A DNA stretch of 64,000 bases from Rhodocollybia butyracea (GCA_015501585.1 JADNRY010000098.1:62001-126000); one strand, 5' to 3'. Positions 32,664 to 44,419 are shown, counted from the stretch's first letter. Notes: generated by a model from the sequence alone, not told the origin. A program made the numbers and translations.

Positions 32664-33464
32664 ATGGCGGCCATTCGTGCATATTATCTTCCCGCTGATC
32701 CCGCCTCTGTCATCGATGCATCTCATCCAGTAAGCGTCGCAAAACTCAATGCCCTTGGATGGAAGATAACATCTGTTGCTGGCGGCCCCGATGAGATTGA
32801 GCAGGCTGGTCGAAAATTTGCACAGGAATTAGGGTTTCCCATTACACAAGAGGGTTGTATCGTTCCATTTAACTTGGACCTTGAAAAAAAATGCAGCAGC
32901 ATTGACTCCAGAGGTGATCATGAAAGTTCCTTTCCGAGAGCAAACTGAAGATCACTCCCTCCCAATTCTAGATGGCTGCCTTCCTGATGCAAGCAGCGGA
33001 AGCCGAGAATACGTGAGGAAAACAAAGATATTGATGCTCGTTGTATATTAACTCGATCCATAGCGATCTATGCATAGCGAATGGAGTGGGTGCCGCTGTA
33101 ATGACCGGAAACCTCTATATAGATGTTGAGGGTGAGTACAATCTGCACCCAACGTACAATCTACCATAGCCGTATCCTCATAGACATCGCTGCTGCCGGT
33201 CAGTGGGTTCGTCTCCACCTTGATGCCGGAACACTTGTTTCTGTACCAACAGGAGCAAAGTATCGTTTTCCTTTCAACGAGAAGACCAAGGGGACAACGG
33301 GAATTGGGTTCTTCAAAGTAAGCCCATCTCCAATATTAACAATTAAATACACCTACCGAGTTGGGTAGGAAACTGTATCCAACCCCGGATTGGTTGCGAT
33401 GAAAGAGATCGATAACCACCCGGCCCGTCATGCTTATCTCAAGGAGGTCCTTGGGGAGACTTAG
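32664..33464 (+). pseudogene. ARD-like protein, copy 4 (A-run frameshift)
   Basis: Same five-exon layout as the other copies. In exon 1 the A-run after GACCTTG has eight A where the sisters have seven (about 32883-32890). The frame shifts and stops at about 32946, before exon 2. Exons 2-5 remain intact, with sound splice sites and readable sequence (AAGQWVRLHLDAG, PTGAKYRFPFNE, DNHPARHAYLKEV). The metal-ligand positions are again replaced. The damage is recent or could be a sequencing error in a homopolymer, since the rest shows little decay. Confidence 0.75.
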
Positions 33465-34331
33465 ATATCCGACTGCTTTATAAATCGAATTGAGTGTACT
33501 ATTACCATACGAGTTCTCCTCGATATTTTTGCTCAGAACTCAGAAGTTTGATAGGGGATTCTGGTCCAAGGAATGAAGCAGCTACAGAGTGATTGCAAGA
33601 AGGTCAACTGAGGCAAAGCTGATCCTATTATTTCGAGTCTTGCAGTGTGATCCTATGGTTTGTGAGCATCAATACCTACCTACGCGAGACAGATACGAAC
33701 AATTTTATGAAGGAAGGCAAACTCAGGTGGCAGGGATCTCAACGGACAAATAATTCCAGGCTACGTACTGCCGCAGGCACTTGAGTTCATCGATATCGCT
33801 AACGGTCCCTCAACATTGTCTGATATATTTAAGAGACAGCCACCAAAATTCTGCTTAGTCCCCTACTTTGTTGCGGAGAACGATATCGATGAACTTAGGC
33901 TGCTTCTAAGTAAGCCCACCGTGACACAGCCTCAGCACGCCTGCTCCCTAAATAAGAAGGTTGAAGGCGAAGCTCGAAGCTTCGTTAAGTACCAATCCAC
34001 CTCATTGCCCACCAAACTGTTGGTTAGTCCCCTTCTTGTACGACCGGTTTCAAAAATATACAAGCATCGAGATGTACAAAGCTGGCCAATGTTGGGGCGG
34101 GAGGCGCCGGGTCGTATTCTTTCTGATGCAAGCTCGGCGTCCTCGCTTTTCACTATGAAAATGGACTAGCACCGGGGAGATCCCTGGATCTGGCATGAGT
34201 CGACTCTTGAACCCCCGAAATAACCTCTTCCCCCGATGAACGTAATGTGAGTACTAAGTAGTACAATCTTTTATTCGCCTTTGGCTGAGACTTTAAAAGC
34301 TGCCCTCAGCTCACTGTTAAAGCAACCAAAG
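33465..34331. other. Array spacer with module and promoter
   Basis: About 33725-33960 is another non-ARD module copy (LPQALEFIDIANGPS). It is followed by the GGCCAATGTTGGGGCGGGAGG and CTTTAAAAG upstream elements. A 117-codon frame at 33816-34169 runs through these elements and is probably fortuitous. Confidence 0.45.
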
Positions 34332-35129
34332 ATGGCCCCCATTCGTGCATACTATCTTCCCGCCGATTCCGTTCCTGCCATTGATGCATCTCATCCAGTC
34401 AGCATCGAACAAATCAATGCCCTTGGATGGAAGATATTATCTGTTGGTGGAGGCCAAGATGAAATTGAACAGGCCGGTCAGAAAATTGCGCAGGAACTAG
34501 GATTTCCCATCACACAGGAGGGTTGTATCGTTCCATTCAACTTTGACGCTGAGAAAAATGCAGCTCCAAAGGTGATCATAACAGATTCTCTACGAGAGTA
34601 AATTGAAAACCACTTACTCCAATTCTAGATGGCTCTCTTAGTGACGAAAGTGGCGGAAGTAGAGAGTAGGTGAGGAAAACAAATATGTTGATGCTCTCTG
34701 TATATTAACTCGATCCGTAGTGATATATGCTTAGCAAACGGAGCGGTGGTTGCTATAACGAGTGGAAACATCTATATAGATGTTGAGGGTGGGTGCGATC
34801 TGCACCCAACGTATGATCTGTCCTAACCGTACTGGCATTTCTGGACCCTCATAGACGTCACTACTTCCAGTTGGGTTCGCATCCATTGTGACACCGGGAC
34901 GATCTATTGTGTACCAGCAGGAGCGAAGTACCGTCTTCCTTTCAACGAGCAAACCAAGGGGACAACGGGAATTGGGTTCTTCAAAGTGAGTTTATTTATG
35001 ATATCAACAAGTAAAAACACCAACTGAATTGGATAGGAAACGATATCAAACCACGGATTGCTTGTGAAGAAAGAGATTGATAGCCACCCGGCTCGTCAAG
35101 CTTATCTCAAGGTCCTTGGGCAGGCCTGA
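34332..35129 (+). CDS. ARD-like protein lacking metal ligands, copy 5
   Basis: Exon 1 (from 34332) encodes APIRAYYLPADSVPAI and ends slightly shorter than in sister copies (AEKNAAPK before the donor). Exon 2 begins MALLVTKVAEVES. Exon 3 is DICLANGAVVAITSG with a GTGGGT donor. Exon 4 begins DVTTSSWVRIHCDTG and ends with GFFK. Exon 5 ends HPARQAYLKVLGQA. The frame is intact. The ARD His, His, Glu and His positions hold non-ligand residues (I, L, a small residue, Tyr). Codon-level divergence from copies 3 and 4 together with an open frame suggests the protein is still under selection, but this was not measured. Confidence 0.77.
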
Positions 35130-35690
35130 ATATCCGAATGTTTTATAAACAGAATTGAATGTAGTAGTGTATATTGCCCCGACTCCATACATGGTTTACC
35201 TTCGCAGGCAGAATCAACAATGACTCGGAAGGGATCTCTACGAATCGCACGTTTCACAACGATACCACGCCTCAAGAGCTCGGGGGTGGATCGCCGTAGT
35301 CAGTGTCCTTGGCGAAGACATCCAAAGATTAAGGTCCAGATGAAGTTAGATGGACACGACTGCAATGTACCCAACATCATTGAAACCCTACAACAGATTT
35401 ATGACGGACTTAGCTTGACCCCAATCCTATCACTCCCAAATACCTTGATCAACCTCTCAAGAGCCTGTAAAGGAAATCGTACATGATTAGGGATAGAGCC
35501 GCATCACGGGTTGGTATGTTTGTTGGCAGTCGAGTCAAGGAGTTGTTGGACGAGGTAGCCTTCGGCGCCGTGGACTGTATTATGAAGTCAAGGAAGATGC
35601 GTGAAAGGAAAAGATTGGCAGTTGACAATGACAGTCAGGCAGTCCAAGCCAATCTGTATCAGAGATAATCGGAATCGGAACGAGGAAGGT
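35130..35690 (+). other. Duplicated passenger fragment after ARD copy 5
   Basis: It parallels 27290-27560 after copy 1. Open stretches at 35220-35486 (ends LINLSRACKGNRT) and 35483-35668 (basic, helical: KSRKMRERKRLAV) overlap and may once have been one coding region. No family recognised and no start or splice model convincing enough to call a gene. Confidence 0.4.
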
Positions 35691-37140
35691 ATATAGTACA
35701 CTAGTAAGAATGAGGGCTTGATATACCGTTATACGCATACGCACTATGACATATCCAGGCAGAAACCTGAACTTCCCACCTCGGGCTGCAATCGTAGGTG
35801 AAGCGTATACTGGTTTCCCGAAACGAGTTGTCCTGGTGCATCGGGATGGCTGATACGGTCGACTGTGAGTGAAGGAGACCGAATAAGCTGGTATAAGCTG
35901 TCGGGATGTGACCTACGATGCCACAACTCTATATAAAGTAAAGTCAGAATTTAGTTTTCAATTAGAAAACAGAGAAACACACCTGAGCAAAGATAACACT
36001 TCAAAAGTTCAATCCCTCCTCGTGTACCGCCTCCGTGGCCTTCTTCCACCCAGCCACTTGTTCTTTTATATTCCAGGCGCATGAGGCCGCGTTGTTCTAC
36101 CAAGAGAGTCCATACGCAGGGTCAGCGCTGCTTCTATAAGAGCTCAGAGGAACACTCGGAGAAAGTATACACACACACACACCCTCTGAAACAATCAACT
36201 TAGCACTCCTGGGATGCTGACGAGAATATTCGACGTTGAGATCATTAGGAACGTTTGTAGGCACCGAGCAATTCCTTGTCAGTGCGGATATGAATACGCG
36301 GTTGTGGAGAGTAAGCCAGGATCCGAAGGAGATGGGTTCAATAAGGTTGAGTTGGTGGTACTGCATCCATGGTGGACATTTTGCAACTTGAAACCGCAGG
36401 TTGAACGTTCTATAATCTTGTGCTTTCATATCCTGTATAGAACCGCGTAGTCCATACTAATAGCGCGTCTTCCTGATATACGCAAAAGTTGAAGTCAAAG
36501 CAAGAGCGAATACAATTAGACGCTGATGCATCATCCTGACACATCATATCTTTGGCAGTTTGCAAGCGAGAGCAGAGAGTGCGGCAAACTTGAGTCTTCG
36601 AACGGACACGTGATGCGGCGTCTACTCACTTCGTCGCCAACAGTCATGTCCATCGAAAGGCTCACTACTACTAGTGTAGCCTACAGCTTTTCTTTCTTCC
36701 TTCTAGTGTCGAGGTTGCTTTACATTGTAGCTCGTCTTTGTACGACTACATCCAATTGCAAAGAATCGGTCTTATACCGTTCTCTGCTCACAACGAATCA
36801 GCCTTCATTCCGCTCACAACTCGCGATTTCTTTTCTTGCCATAATGGATAGCAAAACACTAGCATGATCTAAGCAGGACCCTGCAAAATCACTCTGAGCC
36901 GAGTACTAGGCGGGCATCGGAGAGCGTTCTATCTATCCATCATTGCTATGAGGATTTGTCCCGACAAATTTGTAATTGAGCCCAGAGATAAGCTTCTAAA
37001 GGGTATGTCCATTGTTCTATAAAACGGCTCTGTTTTTCACTAATTAAACTCTACCCTCACATCCCTCCACTGATTATCTCTGTTATGACCACTGCTACCA
37101 ACTACCAACATCCACCGCTAATGCTAATTGTTCACGCTCT
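35691..37140. other. Intergenic, low information
   Basis: No supportable gene. An AC-repeat of about 15 bp lies at 36168-36182. The segment 36225-36455 is a diverged direct copy of 40205-40390 (GTAGGCACCGAGCAATTCCTTG... and ...TTCATATCCTGTATAGAACCG), so the block between them, including the NTPase gene, is flanked by repeats. Confidence 0.4.
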
Positions 37141-37300
37141 CTGCTAATGCTACAATCTGCTAATGCTATTGGCTCCTGCCATCTGCTACTGCTACTGCTA
37201 CTGCTACTGTCACCGCTACTGCTACTTTCACTGCTACTGCTACTGCTACTGTCACCGCTACTGCTACTGCTACTATCACTGCTACTGCTACTGCTACTGC
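37141..37300. repeat. CTGCTA-type microsatellite
   Basis: Imperfect CTGCTA/CTGTCAC/CTTTCA hexamer repeats. They keep a Leu-rich frame open on one strand and a Ser-rich frame open on the other. Not a gene. Confidence 0.85.
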
Positions 37301-38085
37301 TATTTACTTGCACCCTTTTGCTAATACCAATCACTCACCGCATGCTAACACTATGCTACTACCAATGACCAATGCCACCAACGCTTCTGCGTCAGTATAA
37401 CTTTCATGTTCACGCGTTACTGTCTGGACTTCTTTAAAAATTATAGATATATGTACACACGTTCGGTTTCTCTCTTTTCTTCCTTTACCTTATGTCTAAT
37501 CTGATATCCGGTTTCACACTCATTTTGTGCATCACCCATGTAAGTCTCACCATTGATCTGGTTTCCTTTCAGTGTCACTTGCCTGTGCGGTGTGCAAGCT
37601 TCTGAATTCCCTCCCCAGGAGGTAAAGTTTGATCTTATACAAGTGATTGGCTGATGAATAGGTGATGTATTCATTTTCTGCAATATGCAACTTAACATGC
37701 TCAGCCAGCACTATATGAGTTCATATGGTACACCATGGTCCCAGTGCACTGAGTGCCCTCCAACATATAGGGGATCCACAGTCTTCTGGATGCGTCATGC
37801 ACTCCTACTAGATGGGTATCGCAGTCGACTGTGGACCTCTTTTGTTGCTGGGACCCGAAGGCCTACGGCCTTCTCCCATACTTGCATATAATCATATACT
37901 GCACAATTAGCTACTAAGCATTTGCTTAGGTAGCTCGCCACTTCTAAAGCTTCACTAATAGTTCCAAGACCTTTTTTGACCGTCCGCGTGCTGAGCACAA
38001 TAAGCCAGGCACAGCAATTTCCTCCTTTCGCTTCTCCATCTTTGTCACAATCACCGTTGCGACTTCTCAAGTACACAACCTCTCG
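37301..38085. other. Intergenic region upstream of the NTPase gene
   Basis: No gene supported. Short frames on both strands lack motifs. CAAG/CAAT-rich sequence just before 38086 is the likely promoter and leader. Confidence 0.35.
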
Positions 38086-40180
38086 ATGTCTCATTCAAAG
38101 GATTATAACTGGTATACCTCCAACAAATGGACAGAACTCTCTTCGGACGACAAGTGGTACACCCAAATCACCCACATAACTGCCTTGCCGCACCACCCTC
38201 TAGAATTCCCGACTTTACCAGCACCGTTACGAGTTGTAGCAAGCGCGTGCAAGGACTCTATTCTTTCTATGCTAAACAGTGACACCAATGGCGAAATCTT
38301 AATTTTACCCCAGTACCCTGAAATCATCAAACGCATTACACGCATCTATCGGAAAAAACATATCATGAGTCCCGCGGGAGTACTCATTGATGGCCAGCCA
38401 GGCATTGGTATGCGTGGCTCATATCCAATACTTTACAACGTATTTATCTTTCACAGGAAAGAGTGTGTTAGTTTGCTACCTGCTTTTCGTACTCTTGAGC
38501 CTCAAGGATGAGAAAGATCCCCATACCAAGCTTTGCTCCGCTCCTGTCTTTCTTTACACTCGCGATCTGATTCTGTTTTATGATGGTAAAATCTACAAAC
38601 CCAAAGAACCCACAACTTTCCACCTCCAGGACCTTCCTACACCTTTAAAGGATAGAGTTAATCTTACACGCAAACCTCCTGTATGGGTTCTAGTGGATCT
38701 GGAAGGAGAGGCAAGAGATCCTCTAAACTTGCTTGAGGCTGTGCCAGCCAATGTGTTTATTGTCTATTCGTCTTCGCCTAACCCAGCACACTATGCCAAA
38801 CGATGGGTAGAGAACAGGAGGCCACTTGCGGTTGGCCTTCCACTTTGGACACGTAAATTACTTATTCGAGGGTAAGACATTGTTTACTGGTATAGTGAGA
38901 TTGTATGTTAAAGTATGTTTCTTCTCAGTTGGGACTTGCAGGCAGCACAACAACTACTTAGCCGTCGTATCCTCTCTTGGGCCAGACGAGTACCCAGTGA
39001 TCATGGGTCCCTTCCAAAAGAGCACAGAGCCGTCTTGAAAGAAGACCTCCCAAGAGCAGATTGGGCTCAAATGACAGACAATGAGATAATCAGTAGGGCG
39101 ACCGGGCTCCTCATAGGTGAAGCGATATTTCGTTACGGCAAGGTAGCGCGAGATATCTACTTTTACCTCCAGTCACCCGCGCAACTCAACAAAAGCCATA
39201 AAGATCACGATACCAATAAGTGACCGTTGGCGATAAATTTTCTCCAAACATACCTCAGCACGAGACAACCTTTGATGATGGAGAACGAGCGAAGCAATGG
39301 GGCAACTCGGTTGTCTCATCACATTTGCGTGCTCAAGTTGAACAAGCGACAGGCAGGGTGCAGCTGGTGGGATTCCGACAGTTTCAGTGTTGTTTGGAAA
39401 TCCAAAGAAATCGAAAGGGCAATGCTGGAAATTGAGCAGAACCTGGAGGAGGCAGAGAGAGCTAAACTCTTCAGTTCCCTTTCTTCCAGCGGTAAATCAC
39501 ATCCTTTTGGAGCCATTCTCTACGAGCAGTATGTGCACCAAGTCCTCGCACATGGCAAAAAGGCCTTGGTGCAGATGCAACCAATGACGTTGACTCCCCG
39601 GTCCCTTGAAAAAGACACCATCTACACCTTTCAAGCCACCCATATCGCTTGCTCCAAGTATGAAGAGTTTCCTCAGAGGAAGAGATTATTGTTGCACTAC
39701 AGTTCACTCCCTGATCATACTCAGCTTCAACGTGATGTCTATTATGTCCCAAAACACCCAAACAATCCTTCCTTCTTTTTTTGGGAATTGGACAATTATA
39801 TTATCGCAGTCTTTGTCCATGTTTCTTCTGACGAAGATGGTCATAAGAAGATCACGACGACTGCCACTGATATCATCAACGAGCTGAAAACCGCTGCTAG
39901 CGTTCAGTTTGGAAAAGATGTTGAGGTTATGTACCTCTTCATTGCACCAGACCTTCAAGTTATTTCTCGGTACAGTTCTGAAGAGTATCAACAATGGGCA
40001 ATACCTGCCAAGTATTTTGAGCCCCCAATTACTCGGGAAACAAAGGGAAGGGTGTTTTATTTGGGTGTTCCGCTCCCAGATCTCGAGGAAGAGGAAGTTG
40101 ATTCGGCTCGAACGCAACTTGACTACTACTTTACCAGGGCAAAGAACGCCACGGCTGAGGAGAATGTGATAACAAAATAA
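38086..40180 (+). CDS. P-loop NTPase resembling crinkler-type proteins (649 aa)
   Basis: Four exons, 38086-38407, 38457-38871, 38929-39219 and 39259-40180, join to one frame of 650 codons. Splicing of exons 1 and 2 creates the Walker A motif IDGQPGIGKSV at about residue 101-111. A Walker B-like segment (VWVLVDLEGE) follows near residue 200. The C-terminal part (RDVYYVPKHPNNPSFFF, ending EEEEVDSARTQLDYYF) resembles the tail of large basidiomycete families of NTPases often grouped with crinkler (CRN) effectors; this is from memory. The last intron is only 39 nt. If it is retained, a TGA at 39221 cuts the protein to about 380 residues. Exact function unknown; CRN-type proteins act in or between host cells or in inter-strain conflict. 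Confidence 0.65.
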
Positions 40181-42332
40181 ACCAGTGGGTGTTGCTTCTA
40201 GGGGTAATATTCAACCTCGAAATCGGTAGCCTTAGGACCATTTGTGGGCACTGAGTGATTCCTTGTTGGCGCAGATATGAATGAAAAATCTTGTTAATTC
40301 TATGGGGCGGAACTTAAAGAGAATCAACTAACAGATCGCAATGCTCATTGCTTTCAAATCCTGTACAAAACGCTGTACTGTATGGATCTTTCTGGATTAT
40401 GGGTCGAAGCAATAAGCGAATATGGGCACATGGCCTTGACAATATGGCAGGGTGAAGTTATGTATACCAGTGTATACCTTCAACATCCGACAAGTACGCT
40501 ATACCCGAAGCGCAGACTCGGACAACCAAATTGTTGTCTCCCGTAGGCCTGCGTTTTGAAACTGATGTGGCGACGCAATACAGAATACACTTGAATCAAC
40601 AGTATCCCAGCCCTCGACGTCGACACAATCTTCTTTCCCATCCAACACCACTCTCTCCGCAGCTCATCTGATATTGGCCACTCTTCGTATTCAAAGTAGC
40701 ATCAGTACTTTGCTTCTTCTGCCTCCGTCTTCAGTGACAAACGCTCTGCACCACAACCACAACCACTTCTGCCAGACAGCATTAGCCATAGACATAGTCC
40801 TCGTAACTTTATGGTATAGAACACGGTTCTGATAAAGTATCGAACTGCGTGAAGCTAACAGTTGATGTTCCCTGACCTATAAGTAATAATTATAATTACT
40901 CCAGAACTCAGCAGAAATTTGAGAGGAGATTGCGGGCCAAGAGATGAAGCAGCTAGAGAATGATCCTAGGAAGCTCAAAGACAAAACTAGAGTCCTATTA
41001 TTCCGACCCTTGTAGTGCAATTCTACGATATATGAGAGGCAATACCTGCTTCCGAACAGGAAAGATACGAATCTATGATAAAATCATGTAAATTTAGGCC
41101 GCAAGGATCTCGATGGACAGTTAATTTACCTACATACTGCTGCAGGCCTGAGTTTATCTATCTGCGTATGATATATCGAGCCCATCTGCATGACCGTAAT
41201 ATCGAAGCAGCCACCAAGATGCTGGTTAGTCCCCTACTTCTTCACATAAGTCAGTGTCTTAGGCCAAGACTTGGCGAAGACATCCTGCCTCCATAGACTT
41301 TCATACAATGGCAAACCTCTTTGCATAACTGACTTGCCCTCATACACCCTGCTTTTGGCAACTGCTACTACTGGACGAATAACCTACGATCATACAGGCG
41401 GCTCTGCTGGCTTGCTGCTGGCCATGGTAGGCTACACTTACTAAACACTTTAAGTTCATCGATATCGTCACGGTCTCGTTTGTATACAAGCCAAGTACAA
41501 GCTCATCTACTGTAATGGAAGGAGCCCCCCAAAGTGTTAGCTAGTCCCCATTTCTAGTGAATTTTCGGATACCAACAATAAATGCTTCCAGAAGGGTTAT
41601 CTGGTGGTACCTGGGACTTTCACCGATCGCTTTACAATACGATCTGCCTTACAGTGTGATTGTTCTCCTGGATGAACATAATCGATAGTACTAGTACATT
41701 TCAGATTTAGATGCGCTGAGATTCTGAGACGCATATAAGGCCATTAAAGCAGCTTATGCGCCCCAAAGAAACAAGATTCCGGGTGAAACGCCCCCATGAC
41801 TATACCTTTCACGACTTGAAGTTGGAATCAAAATTTTGACCCCGTGCTTGGCCGTGCGTACCCGTGCTTGATCCCGTGCTTGACCGTGCATTTTCAGAAG
41901 ATTGCTGTTGAGAGCATCCGGAGCATAGCGGCGGATGCGGTCAACGAGGGCTGACGAAACTCTTCGTCCACTTCGACATCGTTGACCGCCCTTTCTTCAA
42001 GCATTTGGATATACAGAGCTCATATACAAAGCTAGCCGATTTGGGTGGGAGGTCTACAACAGGGGATTATTTTTGTTGTAAACTCGGAATCGTCTCTTAA
42101 CTATGTAGGATAGTCCTAGAGAAGATAGACTACAAAGCACCCGACTAGTAAACAATTGGCGTGAGTCAACTCTTATACTATGCCCTGAAATAAATTCGAG
42201 CTTCCAGATGGACAGTGTACCTGAGTGCTAGTACAATCTCAGCCCTGTCTCAGCCTGAGACCAAATTCATTTGTTTCTAGCTAAGATTCTAGTATAAAGT
42301 GGCCTTCCCACTTGTAGTACAGTAATCAAAAG
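40181..42332. other. Decayed array unit, no gene
   Basis: Sequence at 40905-41240 aligns with array spacers (AACTCAG..., GATGAAGCAGCTA..., CTGCAGGC...GAGTT), and 41255-41290 echoes the GGCGAAGACATCC fragment. No ARD exon was seen. At 41838-41895 the decamer CCCGTGCTTG is repeated. The stretch 42200-42330 leads into the promoter of the next ARD-like copy. Confidence 0.45.
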
Positions 42333-43138
42333 ATGGCCGTTCGTGCGTATTACCTTCCCGCCAATCCTGCTTCTGCCATCGACGCGTCTCGTCCAGTCAG
42401 TGTCGAACAACTCAATGCCCTTGGATGGAAGATATCGTTTGTCGGTGGTGGCTACAATGAAATTGAACAGGCCGGTCGAAAATTGGCACAGAATTTAGGG
42501 TATCCCGTTACGCAGGAGGGTTGTATTGTTCCATTTAGTTTTGACCTTGCAAAAAATGCAGCGGCAATGACTCCACAGGTGAACACAGTAGAGTATCCCC
42601 GAGAGGAAACCTAAAATTACCCACTCCCAATTCTAGATGACTGCCTTATTGATGAAAGGAGTGGAAATAAACAATAGGTAAGGCAAACAAAAATATTCAT
42701 GCTTATCTCTGTGATTAACTCAATCCGTAGCCATATATGCGTAGCGAATGGAGGGTTTGTTGCCCTTACCGGCGGAAGCCCCTATTTCGATGTTGAAGGT
42801 CGGTTCAATCTGTGGCCCGTGCATGCTTCAACTGGTCCGAGTCTGTCCTCATAGACGTCACTACCGCTGGTTGGGTTCGCATCCATCTTGTTGCTGGGAT
42901 GCTTGTTGGTGTACCACCCGGAGCAAAGTATCGTGTTCCTTTCAACGAACAGAACAGAGGGGCAGTAGGTTTTATGTTCTTCAAAGTGAGCCTTTTTTGA
43001 GATTAACGAGTACAAGCCTACTGAGAGTTGGATATATAGGAAACAATATCCAACATTGGATTGCTTGTGAAGAATGAGATTGATAACCATCCGGCTCGTC
43101 GAGCTTATCTCAATGCTCAGGCCCTTGGAAAGGCTTGA
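42333..43138 (+). CDS. ARD-like protein lacking metal ligands, copy 6
   Basis: An intact five-exon copy 7 kb from copy 5. Exon 1 encodes AVRAYYLPANPASAI and ends AAAMTPQ. Exon 2 starts MTALLMKGVEINN. Exon 3 is HICVANGGFVALTGGSPYFDVE, whose YFDV matches true ARDs exactly. Exon 4 has DVTTAGWVRIHLVAG and PPGAKYRVPFNE. Exon 5 ends HPARRAYLNAQALGKA. One His is present near the first ligand position but is off by one residue and has no HxH partner, and the fourth ligand is Tyr. The exon 3 donor is GTCGGT, weaker than GTGAGT in the others. Confidence 0.76.
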
Positions 43139-43638
43139 ATATCCGGATGCTTCACTGTAAACTGAATTGAATGTACTAGTAGTATCACCGTACACAAACG
43201 CATTAAGGTCCACCTCGATATTTTTACTCTCTAGTGTATTTTTTCATTGCCTGACAACATCGAAAGGGTATCTACAGCTCAAATAACTTGAGAATGATGC
43301 AGCCCGATTTTGAGCTAGTTAATCATGAGTACATTTTGCCTAGGAAGTGGTCTTCATCAGGGACCGAAACTCACTGGCCTTATCGATCTACGTTAGTCCG
43401 CCGGACTCTCCGTTCCAGACGAGCCTAATTGACGGTTTCAAGCTCAGCCGGACTGAAATGGACGCAGAATGACAGGGTAAGCGCAATAAAGCCGGTTGTT
43501 GAATCACTTTCACAAATCGAAGACTTGACCGCCTGACTCCACGTTTCTAGTAGAGGGGAAAGTGCTATTCTCAGAACGCCGGAACGAATCCATGGCTGGA
43601 GCTTAAAAGTCGCCTTCCCAATGTGACATTCCCCAAAG
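43139..43638. other. Array spacer
   Basis: No gene. It is unlike the spacers of copies 1-5 over most of its length, so copies 6 and 7 may have arisen from a separate duplication. Confidence 0.4.
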
Positions 43639-44419
43639 ATGTCCCGTGTTCGCGCATATTATCTCCCCACTGATTCTACTTCTGCCATCGATGCGTCTCA
43701 TCCGGCCAGTGTCGAGACGCTCGATGCTCTCGGATGGAAGATAACACCTGTTGATGGTAGTCGTGATGAAATCGAAGAGGCAGGTCGGAAATTGGCCCAC
43801 GAAATAGGATATCCCGTTACGCAGGAGGGTTGTATGGTTCAGTTCAACCTGGAACCTGAAAAAAATGCGGCGACAATTACTCCAGAGGTGGCCATAGATT
43901 CTCCACCAGTGTGATAAACTCACTCACTCCCGATTCTAGATGTTTGTCCTGTTGATGAAAGTGGTGGAATCAGCGGACAGGTAAGGAACACAGATATGTT
44001 AATGTCGACCTCCGCATATGAACTCAAACCGTAGCGGAATATGCTCAACAAAGGATGCGATCACCGCTCTAACTAGCGGAAGCCCTTATATGGACGTTGA
44101 AGGTGAGCACACCCCGCAGTCCATGTATCCTCTGCCTGGGCTCAACCTAAACTAGACGGCACGGATCAGTGGATTCGTATACATTTTGGTCCCGGGATGC
44201 TCGTTCGCGTACCAGCGGGAGCAAAGTTTCGTGTTATTTTCGACGAGCATAACAGAGCGACAACGGGAACCGCGTTCTTCAAGGTAAGCGTACTCTTAAC
44301 GTTAATTAAGATACTCATACGGAGAATCGTAGGAAACAATATCCAACCACGGATTTATCACCAAGGAAGAGATTGAAAATCATCCGATTCGTCGAGCTTA
44401 TCTTAACGCTCTTGGATAA
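43639..44419 (+). CDS. ARD-like protein lacking metal ligands, copy 7 (most ARD-like)
   Basis: An intact five-exon gene, the most diverged from its sisters and the closest to canonical ARD in the second half: YMDVEDGTDQWIRIHFGPG then VPAGAKFRVIFDEHN, against ARD YFDVR...WIRI and LPAGIYHRFTLDE. The ligand His of that last motif is Phe here. The HxHxxxE segment is replaced by GICSTKDAI. Exon 5 ends HPIRRAYLNALG. It may approximate the ancestral state of the array. The upstream CTTAAAAGTCGCC box is conserved. Confidence 0.77.

Noticed and set aside
33816..34169. 117-codon frame upstream of ARD-like copy 5
   Set aside because: It runs through the duplicated module and the conserved upstream elements; the matching region in other copies is full of stops.
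37095..37368. Poly-Ser or poly-Leu protein
   Set aside because: A CTGCTA microsatellite explains the frames; no flanking coding sequence.
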